Part shown: in pieces, positions 26,438 to 35,975 of the stretch
Position numbering within the stretch: the stretch's first letter is position 1
Layout: each line of letters begins with the position of its first letter
DNA from: Acidobacteriota bacterium
GTDB taxonomy: Bacteria; Acidobacteriota; Terriglobia; Bryobacterales; Bryobacteraceae
Direction of reading: 5' to 3'
Length of the DNA stretch: 64,000 bases
Assembly (NCBI GenBank): GCA_016213775.1
Contig: JACQZR010000123.1
Span: forward strand, 1-64,000
The notes under the pieces: generated by a model
Database searches by the model: none
What the model was told of the DNA's origin: nothing
What the model saw: only the letters and a program-made list of their open reading frames with translations
Position numbers and translations under genes: made by a program

Positions 26438-27888
26438 ACCCGATCCGCGAATCTGTTCTTGTCGAAACACGGCGGCAGTTCTTCTCGCGCGCAGCGACGG
26501 GGATTGGCGGGGCCGCGCTGACTTCGTTGATGGCCGAGGGCGCGACCACGGGCAAGGTGTTTGGCGGGCTGCCGGGGCTGCCGCATTTTGCGCCGAAGGC
26601 GAAGCGCGTGGTGTACCTGCATATGGTGGGCGCTCCGCCGCAGCACGATCTGTTCGACTACAAGCCGGGTTTGAAGGAGTACTACGACAAGGATCTGCCG
26701 GAGTCGGTTCGCAACGGGCAGCGGCTGACGACGATGACGTCGGGGCAGGCGCGGTTTCCCATTGCGCCGACGGTGTTCAAATTCGCGCAGCACGGCAAGA
26801 GCGGCATGTGGCTCTCGGAATTGTTTCCGTGGACCGCGAAGATGGCCGATGACATCACGGTAGTGCGGACGATGCACACCGAGGCGATCAATCACGAACC
26901 GGCCATCACATTCATTCAGACGGGTAATCAGATTCCAGGCAAGCCGTGCATCGGGTCGTGGATTTCGTACGGGCTCGGAAGCATGAATCAGGATCTGCCC
27001 GCGTTCGTGGTGATGAACGCGAATCACACGCATCCGCGGGCGAACGTGCAGGCGATTTCGGCTCGGCTGTGGAGCGCGGGGTTCCTGTCGGCGCAGTATG
27101 CGGGCGTGGCACTGCGATCGTCGGGCGATGCGGTATTGTATGTGAACAATCCCGATGGCGTGTCTCCGCAGGTGAGACGGCGGATGTTGGACGGGCTGAA
27201 CCAACTGAACCAGATGCAGTATCAGAAGGTGGCCGATGCCGAGACGCGGGCGCGCATGGAGCAGTACGAGATGGCGTTTCGCATGCAGAGTTCGGTGCCC
27301 GATCTGACGGATCTTTCGAAAGAGCCGGATTCGATGTTCAAACTCTACGGGGAAGAAGCGCGCAAGCCGGGGACCTACGCATACACGACGTTAATGGCGC
27401 GGCGGCTGCTGGAGCGCGGGGTGCGGTTTGTTCAAGTGTACATGCGCGGTTGGGACGTGCACGGCGAGTTGCCGGCGATTCTGCCGAGCCAGTGTAGGGA
27501 TGTGGATCAGGCCAACTACGCGCTTGTGCAGGATCTCAAACAGCGTGGCATGCTGGACGACACCATCGTCATTTGGGGCGGTGAGTTCGGACGCACGGTC
27601 TATTCTCAGGGCAAGTTGACGCCAACCAACTACGGCCGCGACCACCATCCGCGCTGTTTCTCGTTGTGGATGGCGGGTGGCGGGTTCAAGGGCGGGTATG
27701 TGCACGGCGAGACGGATGAGTTCTCGTACAACATCGTGAAAGACCCGGTGCATATTCGCGATTTCCAGGCGACGTTTTTGCACCTACTCGGCATTGAGCA
27801 CGAGAAGTTCACGTACAAGTATCAGGGCCTGGATAACCGGTTGACGGGGGTTTTGAAGTCGACGGTGGTGAAGGAACTGCTGGTGTGA
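26434..27888 (+). CDS. DUF1501 family protein, partner of the DUF1549/DUF1553 protein
   Basis: The 484-residue protein has a Tat-like N-terminus (TRRQFFSRAATGIGG) and the DUF1501 hallmark motifs: VYLHMVGAPPQHDLFDYKP, a central ALLERGVRFVQVY-like region, DDTIVIWGGEFGRT, GRDHHPRCFSLWMAGGG, and a C-terminal LLGIEHEKFTYKYQGLDNR. The family belongs to the alkaline phosphatase/sulfatase-like superfamily by fold prediction, but has no proven activity. Its start overlaps the upstream gene by 4 bp, so the two products are made together and probably act as an exported complex. It ends directly against the stop codon of the convergent gene (no bases between). Confidence 0.9.
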   Translation: MNPIRESVLVETRRQFFSRAATGIGGAALTSLMAEGATTGKVFGGLPGLPHFAPKAKRVVYLHMVGAPPQHDLFDYKPGLKEYYDKDLPESVRNGQRLTTMTSGQARFPIAPTVFKFAQHGKSGMWLSELFPWTAKMADDITVVRTMHTEAINHEPAITFIQTGNQIPGKPCIGSWISYGLGSMNQDLPAFVVMNANHTHPRANVQAISARLWSAGFLSAQYAGVALRSSGDAVLYVNNPDGVSPQVRRRMLDGLNQLNQMQYQKVADAETRARMEQYEMAFRMQSSVPDLTDLSKEPDSMFKLYGEEARKPGTYAYTTLMARRLLERGVRFVQVYMRGWDVHGELPAILPSQCRDVDQANYALVQDLKQRGMLDDTIVIWGGEFGRTVYSQGKLTPTNYGRDHHPRCFSLWMAGGGFKGGYVHGETDEFSYNIVKDPVHIRDFQATFLHLLGIEHEKFTYKYQGLDNRLTGVLKSTVVKELLV

Positions 27889-29493
27889 TTACGGGATGTA
27901 TAGGCTCTCGTTGAGGATCACAGAGACGAAGCCGGCATCGAGGCCTGGCGCGGTGAAACGGGCGAATCCGGACAGCGAGCCCACGGAGACCACCGCCGGG
28001 TAGGAGCCGAAATTACCGCGCTCTCCCAGAGTGCGATAGGTGCTGGTGGGAACGGCGAAGCTCCCGGCCGAGGCGCGTTCCACACAAACAGCGCTGTTGG
28101 TGGCGAAGTTGTTGGAGCCGATCTCGGAGATGATCACAAGCGAATCGGGGTCTCCGCCGCTCCAGCGGGTTGGCTCCGTGTCAATGGCGCGGACAGCCTT
28201 GTTGGTCCATTGGACGGGCTCCATGATGTTGAGCGTCACCTGGAACGGACCAACATCCGCGCCGCCATTGTCGTTGGAAACGGACAGACTACCGGCGGAG
28301 AGGAACCCGGTTCCCAGTTTGTTTGCGTAGCCGCCGTTGTCCTGACGGGGGACGGGACGAGCCCCTGACGAGCTGTTTAGCATCAGCGACGATCCGGCGT
28401 CCAATGGCGGTGGCGAGTCTTCCGAGTCGAGCTTACGCCCCGGATTCGCATAGCACGAACCGGGCATGGGTAGTCCGAAAATGCCGGCGGAGCGCAGCAG
28501 GCTCACGGCGTCGTGGCTGACGAAACTGGCACTGGCGTTGTCGGTGTATTCGATTCTCGGGTCGAAGTTGGAAGTGCGGGCGAGCGAGATTCCGCCCACT
28601 CGCAGATTCCCATTGCGGGTGAGCAGATCGAGATCCTCGGCTGAGATGCCGGTGGGGTCTGAACAGCGATCACCGGCGGCGACCGAAATCGTGGCGTAAT
28701 TGCTGAACGGTCCCTCGTCCATGATCTGCGCGGTGGTGATGCGGACGCCGTCGGCTTCGACAACTATCGGAACGTAGCAACCGTCTACGTCTGCGGGGAC
28801 GACGAACTGGATCTCGTCCAGACCGGGACCGCGCTCGGATCGGCCCTTATAGAGGACCTCCGCGCGCCGCCCGCCGACCACCACCCGGATGAGGCTCTGT
28901 ATTGACTCCTGGGCTGGCGTGTCCCCATCGCTGCCCTTGCGCGCGCCAAGACCGGTTCCCATGATGGCGACGGTCTGGCCCGGTTTGGCGGGAGCGAGGA
29001 AACTGTTGCGAACCGCATCCGGACCTTGCCCTTGATATGCGACGGCGGGTCCGGAGCCGCGCCCATTCGCCGTGTAGATGCCGAATTTCTGAGAGGCGAT
29101 GAAGACCGGGTTGTCCACAAAGTCTTTGCCAAGGATGAGCCGAAGCGCCGCATTGCCAGTGGGGAAGGAGGAAGGCAAGATCCCTTCCACGCGAGTCGCG
29201 GTGACGGCGAGGAGGAAGGCTTTTTCCGTGGAGCCTTGTCCGCTAAACTGGACGCTGATGCCATTCAGTTCGGTGGGGAGAGGGTAGCCTTCAGCCTGTA
29301 TGGGTTGTGTGCCGGTGGGGAGGAAACCGGACCCGAGGATCACGAACCGTCCTCCCTGGGCAAGGCCTGCCGTCAGAAAACCCCGAGGCGGGAAGAGGCT
29401 GGCTGAGTTTCGCAGGCCGTCGTTGGTGATGGACGGTTGCGCGCCGGCGTGGGTAGCGAAGCCGGCCAGGAGAACGAGGACTGGAGCCATCAT
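27889..29493 (-). CDS. Secreted TIGR03437-like IPT/TIG-type protein
   Basis: The 534-residue protein has a signal peptide (cleavage near HAGAQ, residue 19). Its N-terminal half resembles the Solibacter-type TIGR03437 domain: TNDGLRNSASLF, RFVILGSGFLPTGT, VAIMGTGLGARKG and VVVGGRRAEVLYKG mark two TIG/IPT-like beta-sandwiches. The C-terminal half (about 265-534) is Ser/Gly/Asn-rich and beta-predicted, with no family I recognise. Such proteins are numerous and probably cell-surface or secreted adhesion or scaffold modules in this lineage; function is unknown. A second ATG one codon in is equally good. The divergent 82-bp gap to the next gene contains a palindrome. Confidence 0.7.
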   Translation of the reverse strand: MMAPVLVLLAGFATHAGAQPSITNDGLRNSASLFPPRGFLTAGLAQGGRFVILGSGFLPTGTQPIQAEGYPLPTELNGISVQFSGQGSTEKAFLLAVTATRVEGILPSSFPTGNAALRLILGKDFVDNPVFIASQKFGIYTANGRGSGPAVAYQGQGPDAVRNSFLAPAKPGQTVAIMGTGLGARKGSDGDTPAQESIQSLIRVVVGGRRAEVLYKGRSERGPGLDEIQFVVPADVDGCYVPIVVEADGVRITTAQIMDEGPFSNYATISVAAGDRCSDPTGISAEDLDLLTRNGNLRVGGISLARTSNFDPRIEYTDNASASFVSHDAVSLLRSAGIFGLPMPGSCYANPGRKLDSEDSPPPLDAGSSLMLNSSSGARPVPRQDNGGYANKLGTGFLSAGSLSVSNDNGGADVGPFQVTLNIMEPVQWTNKAVRAIDTEPTRWSGGDPDSLVIISEIGSNNFATNSAVCVERASAGSFAVPTSTYRTLGERGNFGSYPAVVSVGSLSGFARFTAPGLDAGFVSVILNESLYIP

Positions 29494-29553
29494 GGAGCCA
29501 GTTTGCGGCGCATTGCGCGCGAAAGGCGAGTACGAAGTGGCTAAAACAGGGTT

Positions 29554-29563
29554 GTAACGTTAC
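29554..29563. promoter_or_regulatory. Palindrome GTAACGTTAC in divergent promoter gap
   Basis: A perfect 10-bp palindrome sits 12 bases before the ATG of the membrane-anchored TolB-like gene and 60 bases before the divergent secreted-protein gene. Its position suits an operator for a factor controlling one or both genes. No binding protein can be named from the sequence. Confidence 0.3.
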
Positions 29564-29575
29564 GCAGCTCGTGAA

Positions 29576-31717
29576 ATGAAAGAGATACCGACAGACGCGG
29601 AGGCCCGGGCGCAGGTGGAAAAACTGCTCGCCAGCGTCCAGTTTGCATCCGCTGAACGGCACCGCAAGCTACTCGCTTACCTGTCGGAGCGCGCCGCGCG
29701 GCCTCCCACGGAATCGGAAATCGCGGTGGAGGTTCTGGGGAGAAAGGCGTCGAGTTTCGATCCCCGCACGGACTCGATCGTGCGGGTGGAATTGACCCGG
29801 TTACGGACGCGGTTGTCGGAATACTACGCTTCGTCGGAAGACCGTGTTGTCGTCGATCTGCCTAAGCGGTCTTACCGATTGGAATACAAGTATGCCGCCG
29901 TGGCCTCGCCAGACCTTGAGGCAGCCAAGGCAGGCGGATGGTCCTGGCTGGTGATTGCTGCTGCTGCTGCTGCTCTTACTGCCTCCGGTGTATTCCTGTT
30001 CACCAGGAATGTCGCCAAGGTGGAAGGCGGAACACCCTACCGCGTGACGCCGGACGCAGGACTGTCCTGGCAACCCGCGGTGTCGCCGGATGGGAAGTTG
30101 ATCGCCTATTCCAGCGATCGGGCCAACGCGGGCGGAATGGACATCTGGGTACAACAGGCCGCTGGAGGACCGCCGCTGCGGATCACATCCGGGACTGAGG
30201 ACGAATCCGAGCCTGCTTTTTCCGCAGACGGCAGTCTGGTGGCATTTCGCAGTGACAAGGAGGGCGGGGGCGTCTACGTCGTTCCGGCCCTGGGAGGAGA
30301 ACCGAAGCTGTTGGCGGCGGGTGGCCGGCGGCCGCGGTTTTCCCCGGATGGGAAATGGCTGGCCTACTGGACCGGCAATGAGCACGGGCGGTTTCCGGCC
30401 TCGAGGCTCTGGGTGGTGGCGGCCGGCGGAGGCACGCCGCGGCAGTTGGCGGCTGGTCTGCAGGCGACGGAACTGAGACTGGCGCGCTTTCCGGTCTGGC
30501 GGGCGGACAGCCGGGCGGTCCTGTTTGTTGGCGCTACGGGTGATGCCAAAACGCAGGACTGGTTTGTCTCCGAGTTGACCGGCGGCGCTGCAGTAGCGAC
30601 AGGCGTTCGGCGCGTGTTGCTGGACGCCGGGCTGCGCGGACAGCGGATGAACACGCAAGGATTAGTCCCACTGGACTGGACTGAGAGACATGTGATGTTT
30701 GCCGCCCAAAAGCGGGGTGAGGACAACAGCACGAATTTGTGGCGGATTGCTGTACATGCCATGACGGGGAAGGTGCAGGGACAGCCTGAGCGGATGACGT
30801 CGGGCGCGGGTGTGGAGATGCAAGGGACTCGCGCCGGCAACCGGCTGATCTACAGCAGCGTCATCGATCACCCTGATCTTTGGGTGGTTCCGTTCGACGG
30901 AGGGGCGCCGCGGGCTCTCACGAGCGACCTGGTGGTGGAGTACCGGCCGAGCATCTCCGCCGATGGGCAGTGGCTGCTGTTCGATTCTCCCAGGGTAGGC
31001 GCGCGAGGGATCTGGGCGCGGAACCTGGAGACGGCCGCGGAGCAGGCCGTGTCGGTGGGGTCGATGCCAGAAAGTTCCTGGAGAAACTGGCCGGTGATCA
31101 GTCACGACGGGGCGATGGCGGCGTATCAGCAGGGGACCGGTGACGTGCGCGCGGGGAGCGTCTTTGTGCGGGCATTGGCGGCGGGGGCAAAGGAGCAGAA
31201 GGTATGTGAACGCTGCCTGGCCTGGGACTGGTTCTGGAAATCGCGAAGGGTGCTGGTGCACAGTTATGAGGACGGGCATTTCCACAGTGTGGATGCCGCC
31301 ACGGGAGAGCGGGAAGACTTTGGCCCGTTGGAGGACTCTGCCGGTGAGGTGAGTGTTGCACCCGATGATGCGTCCATAGTCTATCTTCGCGCCGCGGGCG
31401 ACGAGGCGAATCAGATTGTCGTGCGGCCCTGGAAGGGCGTCAGCCGGGCGCTGGTCGAAGGCTCGTGGAACGACAAGCCGCGCTGGGCTACCGATGGACG
31501 CGCCGTCTACTACTTGTCCGATCGCGATGGCTGGTTGTGCATGTGGAAGCAGGATGTGGCGGGCGGAGAAGCACAGGCTGTGCGGCATTTCCATTCCACA
31601 AGGACGAGGTTGTCGAACCTGCCTTCCGCGTGGCTGGCGATTTCGGTGTCGCGCGGCGGCGTGGTGTACAACGCCAATGAGATCACCGGCAACGTGTGGT
31701 CCCTGGTGCAGCCCTAG
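29576..31717 (+). CDS. Single-pass membrane protein with N-terminal helical domain and TolB-like propeller
   Basis: The 713-residue protein has a cytoplasmic N-terminal domain (1-102: QFASAERHRKLLAYLSERA, VEVLGRKASSFDPRTDSIVRV, LRTRLSEYY, DLPKRSYRLEY). This conserved module often precedes sensor or propeller domains in acidobacteria and looks like a winged-helix-type regulator head. One transmembrane helix follows (123-143), then a periplasmic six- or seven-bladed PD40/TolB-like propeller (about 150-713; SPDGKLIAYSSDR, FSPDGKWLAYW, ISHDGAMAAY). The topology resembles ToxR/CadC-type one-component transmembrane regulators. DNA binding is inferred, not shown. A palindrome just upstream could be an autoregulatory site. 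Confidence 0.75.
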   Translation: MKEIPTDAEARAQVEKLLASVQFASAERHRKLLAYLSERAARPPTESEIAVEVLGRKASSFDPRTDSIVRVELTRLRTRLSEYYASSEDRVVVDLPKRSYRLEYKYAAVASPDLEAAKAGGWSWLVIAAAAAALTASGVFLFTRNVAKVEGGTPYRVTPDAGLSWQPAVSPDGKLIAYSSDRANAGGMDIWVQQAAGGPPLRITSGTEDESEPAFSADGSLVAFRSDKEGGGVYVVPALGGEPKLLAAGGRRPRFSPDGKWLAYWTGNEHGRFPASRLWVVAAGGGTPRQLAAGLQATELRLARFPVWRADSRAVLFVGATGDAKTQDWFVSELTGGAAVATGVRRVLLDAGLRGQRMNTQGLVPLDWTERHVMFAAQKRGEDNSTNLWRIAVHAMTGKVQGQPERMTSGAGVEMQGTRAGNRLIYSSVIDHPDLWVVPFDGGAPRALTSDLVVEYRPSISADGQWLLFDSPRVGARGIWARNLETAAEQAVSVGSMPESSWRNWPVISHDGAMAAYQQGTGDVRAGSVFVRALAAGAKEQKVCERCLAWDWFWKSRRVLVHSYEDGHFHSVDAATGEREDFGPLEDSAGEVSVAPDDASIVYLRAAGDEANQIVVRPWKGVSRALVEGSWNDKPRWATDGRAVYYLSDRDGWLCMWKQDVAGGEAQAVRHFHSTRTRLSNLPSAWLAISVSRGGVVYNANEITGNVWSLVQP

Positions 31718-31883
31718 TACCTGCTTGCGGAAGTTGTCGTATTGCGGTTTGGCCCGACCGCTTGCTTACGCGCGCGGCTCAGCAACGGTTTCCGTGAAGA
31801 GATGGCTTTCCGGCCCTGCTTTGGTCGTTGGATAGTCCTTGGCCTCGGTGATGAGCGGGTCCGAGCGGGCTACAATTGAGGGC

Positions 31884-34370
31884 GTGACAAAAATCGGAAT
31901 GGTATTGGCCGCCGTGGCTGGGGCCGCGGTGTTGTTGGTCTCTCAGCAATCGTCGCGAACGGTGGTGGGGCGGCGTGCAGACGGGAGTTTCCTGCTCAAC
32001 AGCGGGTGGAGCATACGTCCGGCGGGGAAGCAGACCACGGTGGACACGTTCCCGATGGCGTCGGCGCTGTCAAAGGACGGGAAGCATCTGCTAGTGATGA
32101 ACGGCGGCTACAATCCGCCGTCGATTTCCGTACTGGATGTGGCGAGTGGGGCGGAGGTGTCGCGGACCCGGGTGGACGATGCGTGGCTCGGGATGACGTT
32201 TACGCCGGACGGGAAGAAGTTGTATGTCGGCGGAGGGTCGCGGGCTTCCGTGTTTGAGTTTGATTTCGCCGGAGGGAAACTGACGGCCGCGCGCACCTTT
32301 GTGGTGGTGCCGGAGAATGGGCGGACGCATCAGGACTTTGTCGGCGATGTGCAGATGAGCAGCGACGGGCGGCTGATTTACGCCACCTTGATGTATCGCG
32401 ACATGGTGGTGGTGATCAATCCTCAGTCGGGACGTACGATCGAACGATTCAAGACGGGACGGCGGCCGTACCGCATCTTCGTTGCGCCGGATACGAAATC
32501 GTTCTTTGTGACGAGTTGGGCCGATGGAATGCTCTACCATCACGATGCCAATGATGGGACGCCTTTGTCGCGGACGCGGATTGGGCCGCATGCGTCGGAC
32601 ATGGTTTGGAGTACGGCGAAGCCGGAGGCGCCTGAGGGCAGTGAGGGGCCGCAGTTTGTGGGGCGGCTGTTTATCACCGCTGGGAACACGAACCGGGTTT
32701 ATGTCGCGGGAGTGACGGGGTCGGGCGAGGTGAAGGTAACAGAGTCGATCAATGTTGCCATGACGCCTCGGCAACCGGTGGGAATGACACCGTCGGCGGT
32801 GGCGTTGAGCGCGGATGAGAAGCGGCTGTTCGTGGTGTGCTCGGATGCGAATGCGGTGGCTGTGGTGGATATCTCCGAGATACGGAGCACGGTGGTGGGG
32901 TTTGTGCCGGCAGGGTGGTATCCGACGGGTGTGCGGATGTTGCCGGACAAGCGACTGGTGGTTCTGAACGGGCGAGGCGCGGGGAGCATGGGAAACCCGA
33001 AGGGTCCGCGGCCGGACCGGCAGGTGGCGAGGTCGCACGAGGGGATTCGCGCGGATCAGTATGTCGGGTCGATTCAGAAGGGCACGGTGTCGTGGATTGA
33101 TTCACCTGATGAGAGGCAGTTGGATGCGTACAGCAAGACAGTGTTGGCGAATTCGCCTTACCGCGACCTTCTTTTGGATGACGCCCGGGTGCCGCAGGGG
33201 AATCCGGTGCCGACGCGGCCAGGCGCGCCGACGCCGATAGAGCACGTGATTTACATCGTGAAGGAGAACCGCACGTACGACCAGGTGCTTGGGGTGCTGG
33301 GAAAGGGGAATGGCGACCCGTCGCTCGCCCTGTTTGATGAAAAATCGGCGCCGAATCATTTCAAGATGGCACGGGAGTTCGTGTTGCTGGATAACTTCTA
33401 CGTAAACGCCGATGTTAGCGCTGATGGTCATAACTGGTCGCTGGCAGCGATTGCTCCGGATTATGTACAGAAGATGTGGCCGAATTCCTATGCCGGGCGG
33501 CGGCGGCATTATGACTATGAAGGACAAGAAGCAGCGGCATCTCCGCCCGCGGGCTATATCTGGACTCAGGTGATGAACGCGGGCCTGACCATGCGGAATT
33601 ACGGTTATTTCGGCGACTTTAAGCCGTTGCCGGTGACAGACGGGATGCACGTGAAGAGCGTACGCGATTCGCGTCTGGCGGCTGTGACAAACATGGGGTA
33701 TCGCGGGTTCGACCTGGAGTATCTGGATGTGGACCGCGCGAAAGTGTTCCGGGCGGATCTGGCGCAATTCGAGAAAGAAGGAAAGATGCCACGCTTTCTG
33801 ATTTTGCGGTTAGGGAACGATCACACCTCGGGTACGGCCGCGGGGAAGATTGCGCCGCTGTCGGCGATGGCGGATAACGACGCGGCGCTGGGGATGATCG
33901 TGGAGGGGGTGTCGCGGTCGAAGTTTTGGGCAAAGACTGCGATTTTCGTGTTGGAGGACGATGCTCAGAATGGGGCAGACCATGTGGATTCGCACCGTTC
34001 GCCGGCGTTTGTGTTGTCGCCGTACACGCGGCGGGGCGTGGTGGATTCGACTCTGTACAATACGGCGGCGATGCTGCGGACGATGGAACTCCTGCTGGGG
34101 TTGCAACCGATGACAGTGTTTGATGCTGGCGCGAAGCCGATGTTCGCGGCATTTGGGAATACTGCGAATACAACGCCGTATGTGGCGGAGAAAGCGCGGA
34201 TCCCGGTGGATGCACGGAATCCGGCGGGGACGGCAACGGCGGCACGGTCGGCGAAGTTGGATTTCAGCGAGGCGGATAGGATCGACGACGATGAGTTGAA
34301 TGATATTTTGTGGGTGGCGATTAAGGGGACGGAGCCGCCGACTCCTGTGCGGAGTTACTTTTCGAGGTAG
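31884..34370 (+). CDS. YVTN-type propeller fused to a phosphoesterase (phospholipase C/acid phosphatase-like) domain
   Basis: The 828-residue exported protein has a signal or anchor helix (VLAAVAGAAVLLVS). The N-terminal region (about 30-400) is a lactonase/YVTN-type propeller (SALSKDGKHLLVMNGG, GMTFTPDGKKLYVGGG, VAPDTKSFFVTSWADG, ALSADEKRLFVV). A C-terminal phosphoesterase domain (about 440-790, PF04185 type) shows EHVIYIVKENRTYDQVLG, SADGHNWSLAAIAPDY, and DDAQNGADHVDSHRSP with likely metal ligands. It should hydrolyse a phosphoester outside the cytoplasm. The start could be GTG 31884, just behind GAGG, or ATG 31899. The downstream gene starts 12 bp after its stop with a strong ribosome site. 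Confidence 0.82.
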   Translation: MTKIGMVLAAVAGAAVLLVSQQSSRTVVGRRADGSFLLNSGWSIRPAGKQTTVDTFPMASALSKDGKHLLVMNGGYNPPSISVLDVASGAEVSRTRVDDAWLGMTFTPDGKKLYVGGGSRASVFEFDFAGGKLTAARTFVVVPENGRTHQDFVGDVQMSSDGRLIYATLMYRDMVVVINPQSGRTIERFKTGRRPYRIFVAPDTKSFFVTSWADGMLYHHDANDGTPLSRTRIGPHASDMVWSTAKPEAPEGSEGPQFVGRLFITAGNTNRVYVAGVTGSGEVKVTESINVAMTPRQPVGMTPSAVALSADEKRLFVVCSDANAVAVVDISEIRSTVVGFVPAGWYPTGVRMLPDKRLVVLNGRGAGSMGNPKGPRPDRQVARSHEGIRADQYVGSIQKGTVSWIDSPDERQLDAYSKTVLANSPYRDLLLDDARVPQGNPVPTRPGAPTPIEHVIYIVKENRTYDQVLGVLGKGNGDPSLALFDEKSAPNHFKMAREFVLLDNFYVNADVSADGHNWSLAAIAPDYVQKMWPNSYAGRRRHYDYEGQEAAASPPAGYIWTQVMNAGLTMRNYGYFGDFKPLPVTDGMHVKSVRDSRLAAVTNMGYRGFDLEYLDVDRAKVFRADLAQFEKEGKMPRFLILRLGNDHTSGTAAGKIAPLSAMADNDAALGMIVEGVSRSKFWAKTAIFVLEDDAQNGADHVDSHRSPAFVLSPYTRRGVVDSTLYNTAAMLRTMELLLGLQPMTVFDAGAKPMFAAFGNTANTTPYVAEKARIPVDARNPAGTATAARSAKLDFSEADRIDDDELNDILWVAIKGTEPPTPVRSYFSR

Positions 34371-34382
34371 GAGGGCGTGGCT

Positions 34383-35375
34383 ATGAGGATGTGTTTGGGC
34401 TTTGCCGTTGTGATGTCGATGCCGCTGGCCGGCGAGGAGTGGGACCGCGCGAAGGCGTTTCAGTACATGGAAGGCCGTCAACAGGAATGGGCGGATTGGA
34501 AGCCGGCGCAGAAACCAGGTGGTCCCTGCATTTCGTGCCATACGGGACTGGCGTATTTGCTGGCGCGCAGGGCGACCGGCGAGCAACAGCCACGGCCGCT
34601 GGAGAAGCAGTTGGTGGAGGGTGTTCAGACGCGACTCCTGGAGCATGAACCTCTCACGATGTTTAAGAACGCGGGCGTCGAGTCGATCCTGAATCTGCTT
34701 GCGTTGTCGGTGCAACGCCGGGACAAGGATGCACCGCTCAGCAAGGCCGACGAAATCGCGATGAAGCGGCTTTGGGAAACCCAGTTGCGCGAGGGTGAGG
34801 AAAGCGGAGCCTGGACTTGGTTTGTGCTGGAGTTGCACCCGTTTGAGTCGGAGCATTCTGTTTTCTATGGAGCGGCGCTCGCGGAGAAAGCACTTGCGGC
34901 GTATCCGAACAATCAACTGGCAGGAGTGGAGGCTTTGCGGGGATATCTGAGGAAGGAGGCAGCCAAACAGCCATTGCACAACCGGTTGGCGTGGATTGCA
35001 TTCAGCCCGTCAGCCGGCAAGTCCGCCAAGGCTGCGGTGCTGCGGGATCTGTGGAGAGTGCAGGCCGGCGACGGCGGCTGGACGAGCGCGTCGTTGGGGC
35101 CTTGGGCCAAGCGTGAGAAAGCGCCTCCGGACACGGGATCGAACGGGTATGCCACGGCATGGGCGGCGTATGCCGCGCGTCAGGCGGGTGCGAAATGTGA
35201 GGAGCCGGGAATGAAGCGGGCACTAAGGTGGCTGCGGAGCAATCAGGACGCGGCGAGCGGCGCGTGGAAATCGGTGTCGTTGAACAAGGTTTATCCGGAG
35301 GGGTCGATGCAGCGGGGGTTCATGACGGACGCGGCGACGGGTTATGCGGCGGCGGCGTTGCTGGGATGCGAATGA
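34383..35375 (+). CDS. Exported alpha-toroid protein with a single CxxCH haem motif
   Basis: The 330-residue protein has a signal peptide (RMCLGFAVVMSMPLAG) followed by one c-type haem motif, CISCH (C49, C52, H53), in an otherwise helical protein. Repeated helix pairs with Gly/Trp-rich ends (VQAGDGGWTSASLG, YATAWAAYAARQ, LRWLRSNQDAASGAWKS) are those of squalene-cyclase/prenyltransferase-type toroids. ATG 34383 is preceded by AGGAGG at 8 bases, overlapping the upstream stop region, so it is coupled to the phosphoesterase. Some Solibacter- and verrucomicrobia-type cytochromes share this layout; the substrate is unknown. Electron transfer to or from the coupled enzyme is speculative. Confidence 0.7.
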   Translation: MRMCLGFAVVMSMPLAGEEWDRAKAFQYMEGRQQEWADWKPAQKPGGPCISCHTGLAYLLARRATGEQQPRPLEKQLVEGVQTRLLEHEPLTMFKNAGVESILNLLALSVQRRDKDAPLSKADEIAMKRLWETQLREGEESGAWTWFVLELHPFESEHSVFYGAALAEKALAAYPNNQLAGVEALRGYLRKEAAKQPLHNRLAWIAFSPSAGKSAKAAVLRDLWRVQAGDGGWTSASLGPWAKREKAPPDTGSNGYATAWAAYAARQAGAKCEEPGMKRALRWLRSNQDAASGAWKSVSLNKVYPEGSMQRGFMTDAATGYAAAALLGCE

Positions 35376-35399
35376 GCGTCGGCATGTAGAATGGGGTTT

Positions 35400-35972
35400 A
35401 TGGGCGTCGCACCGATTCCGCGGTTTACTGTGGAGGAGTATCTGGAACTCGACCGCAAGGCCGAGTTGCCCAGTGAGTTTCATGACGGGGAGATATGTCC
35501 GATCGAGTCGTCAACGGTGGAACATGCACAGATTGTTCCCAACGTGACCAAGGCGCTGTTGAGCTCACTGGATACGGGCCAGTGCAAGGTGCTCGCATCG
35601 AGCGTGCGCGTTCGCGTTAGCCGGACGAATTATGTCTATCCCGATGTGTTCGTGGTGTGTGGCAAGTTCGAGTTCACCGACGAAAAGGTAGACACAGTCA
35701 CCAACCCGAAAGTGGTCATCGAGGTGCTTTCGCCGACGACCGCCAACTACGATTACGGCGGCAAGTTCGCCTTCTACCGGCGGCTCCCGAGCCTTGTGGA
35801 ATACCTGCTGGTGGAACAAGGGGAACCAAAGGTTGAGGTGTTTCGCAAGCAGCCGGACGATTCGTGGGTGCTCAAGACATACGACGGCATGGGAGCTATC
35901 GTTCCGGTAACGAGCCTTGAGATTGAGTTGCCGCTCGCGGATATCTATAAGGGCATCGCGTTCGACGCATAG
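35400..35972 (+). CDS. Uma2/DUF820 family endonuclease-fold protein
   Basis: The 190-residue protein has the PD-(D/E)XK-type Uma2 core: FTVEEYLELDRKAELPSEFHDGE at the start, NYVYPDVFVVCG with the conserved Asp, VVIEVLSPTTANYDYGGKFAFYRR with the Glu and Lys region, and VEYLLVEQ. These proteins are highly multiplied in cyanobacteria, acidobacteria and planctomycetes; many are annotated as restriction-endonuclease-fold proteins of unknown target. An ATG three codons upstream (35391) is also possible. It converges on the ABC permease gene with only three bases between the stop codons. Confidence 0.85.
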   Translation: MGVAPIPRFTVEEYLELDRKAELPSEFHDGEICPIESSTVEHAQIVPNVTKALLSSLDTGQCKVLASSVRVRVSRTNYVYPDVFVVCGKFEFTDEKVDTVTNPKVVIEVLSPTTANYDYGGKFAFYRRLPSLVEYLLVEQGEPKVEVFRKQPDDSWVLKTYDGMGAIVPVTSLEIELPLADIYKGIAFDA

Positions 35973-35975
35973 ACG

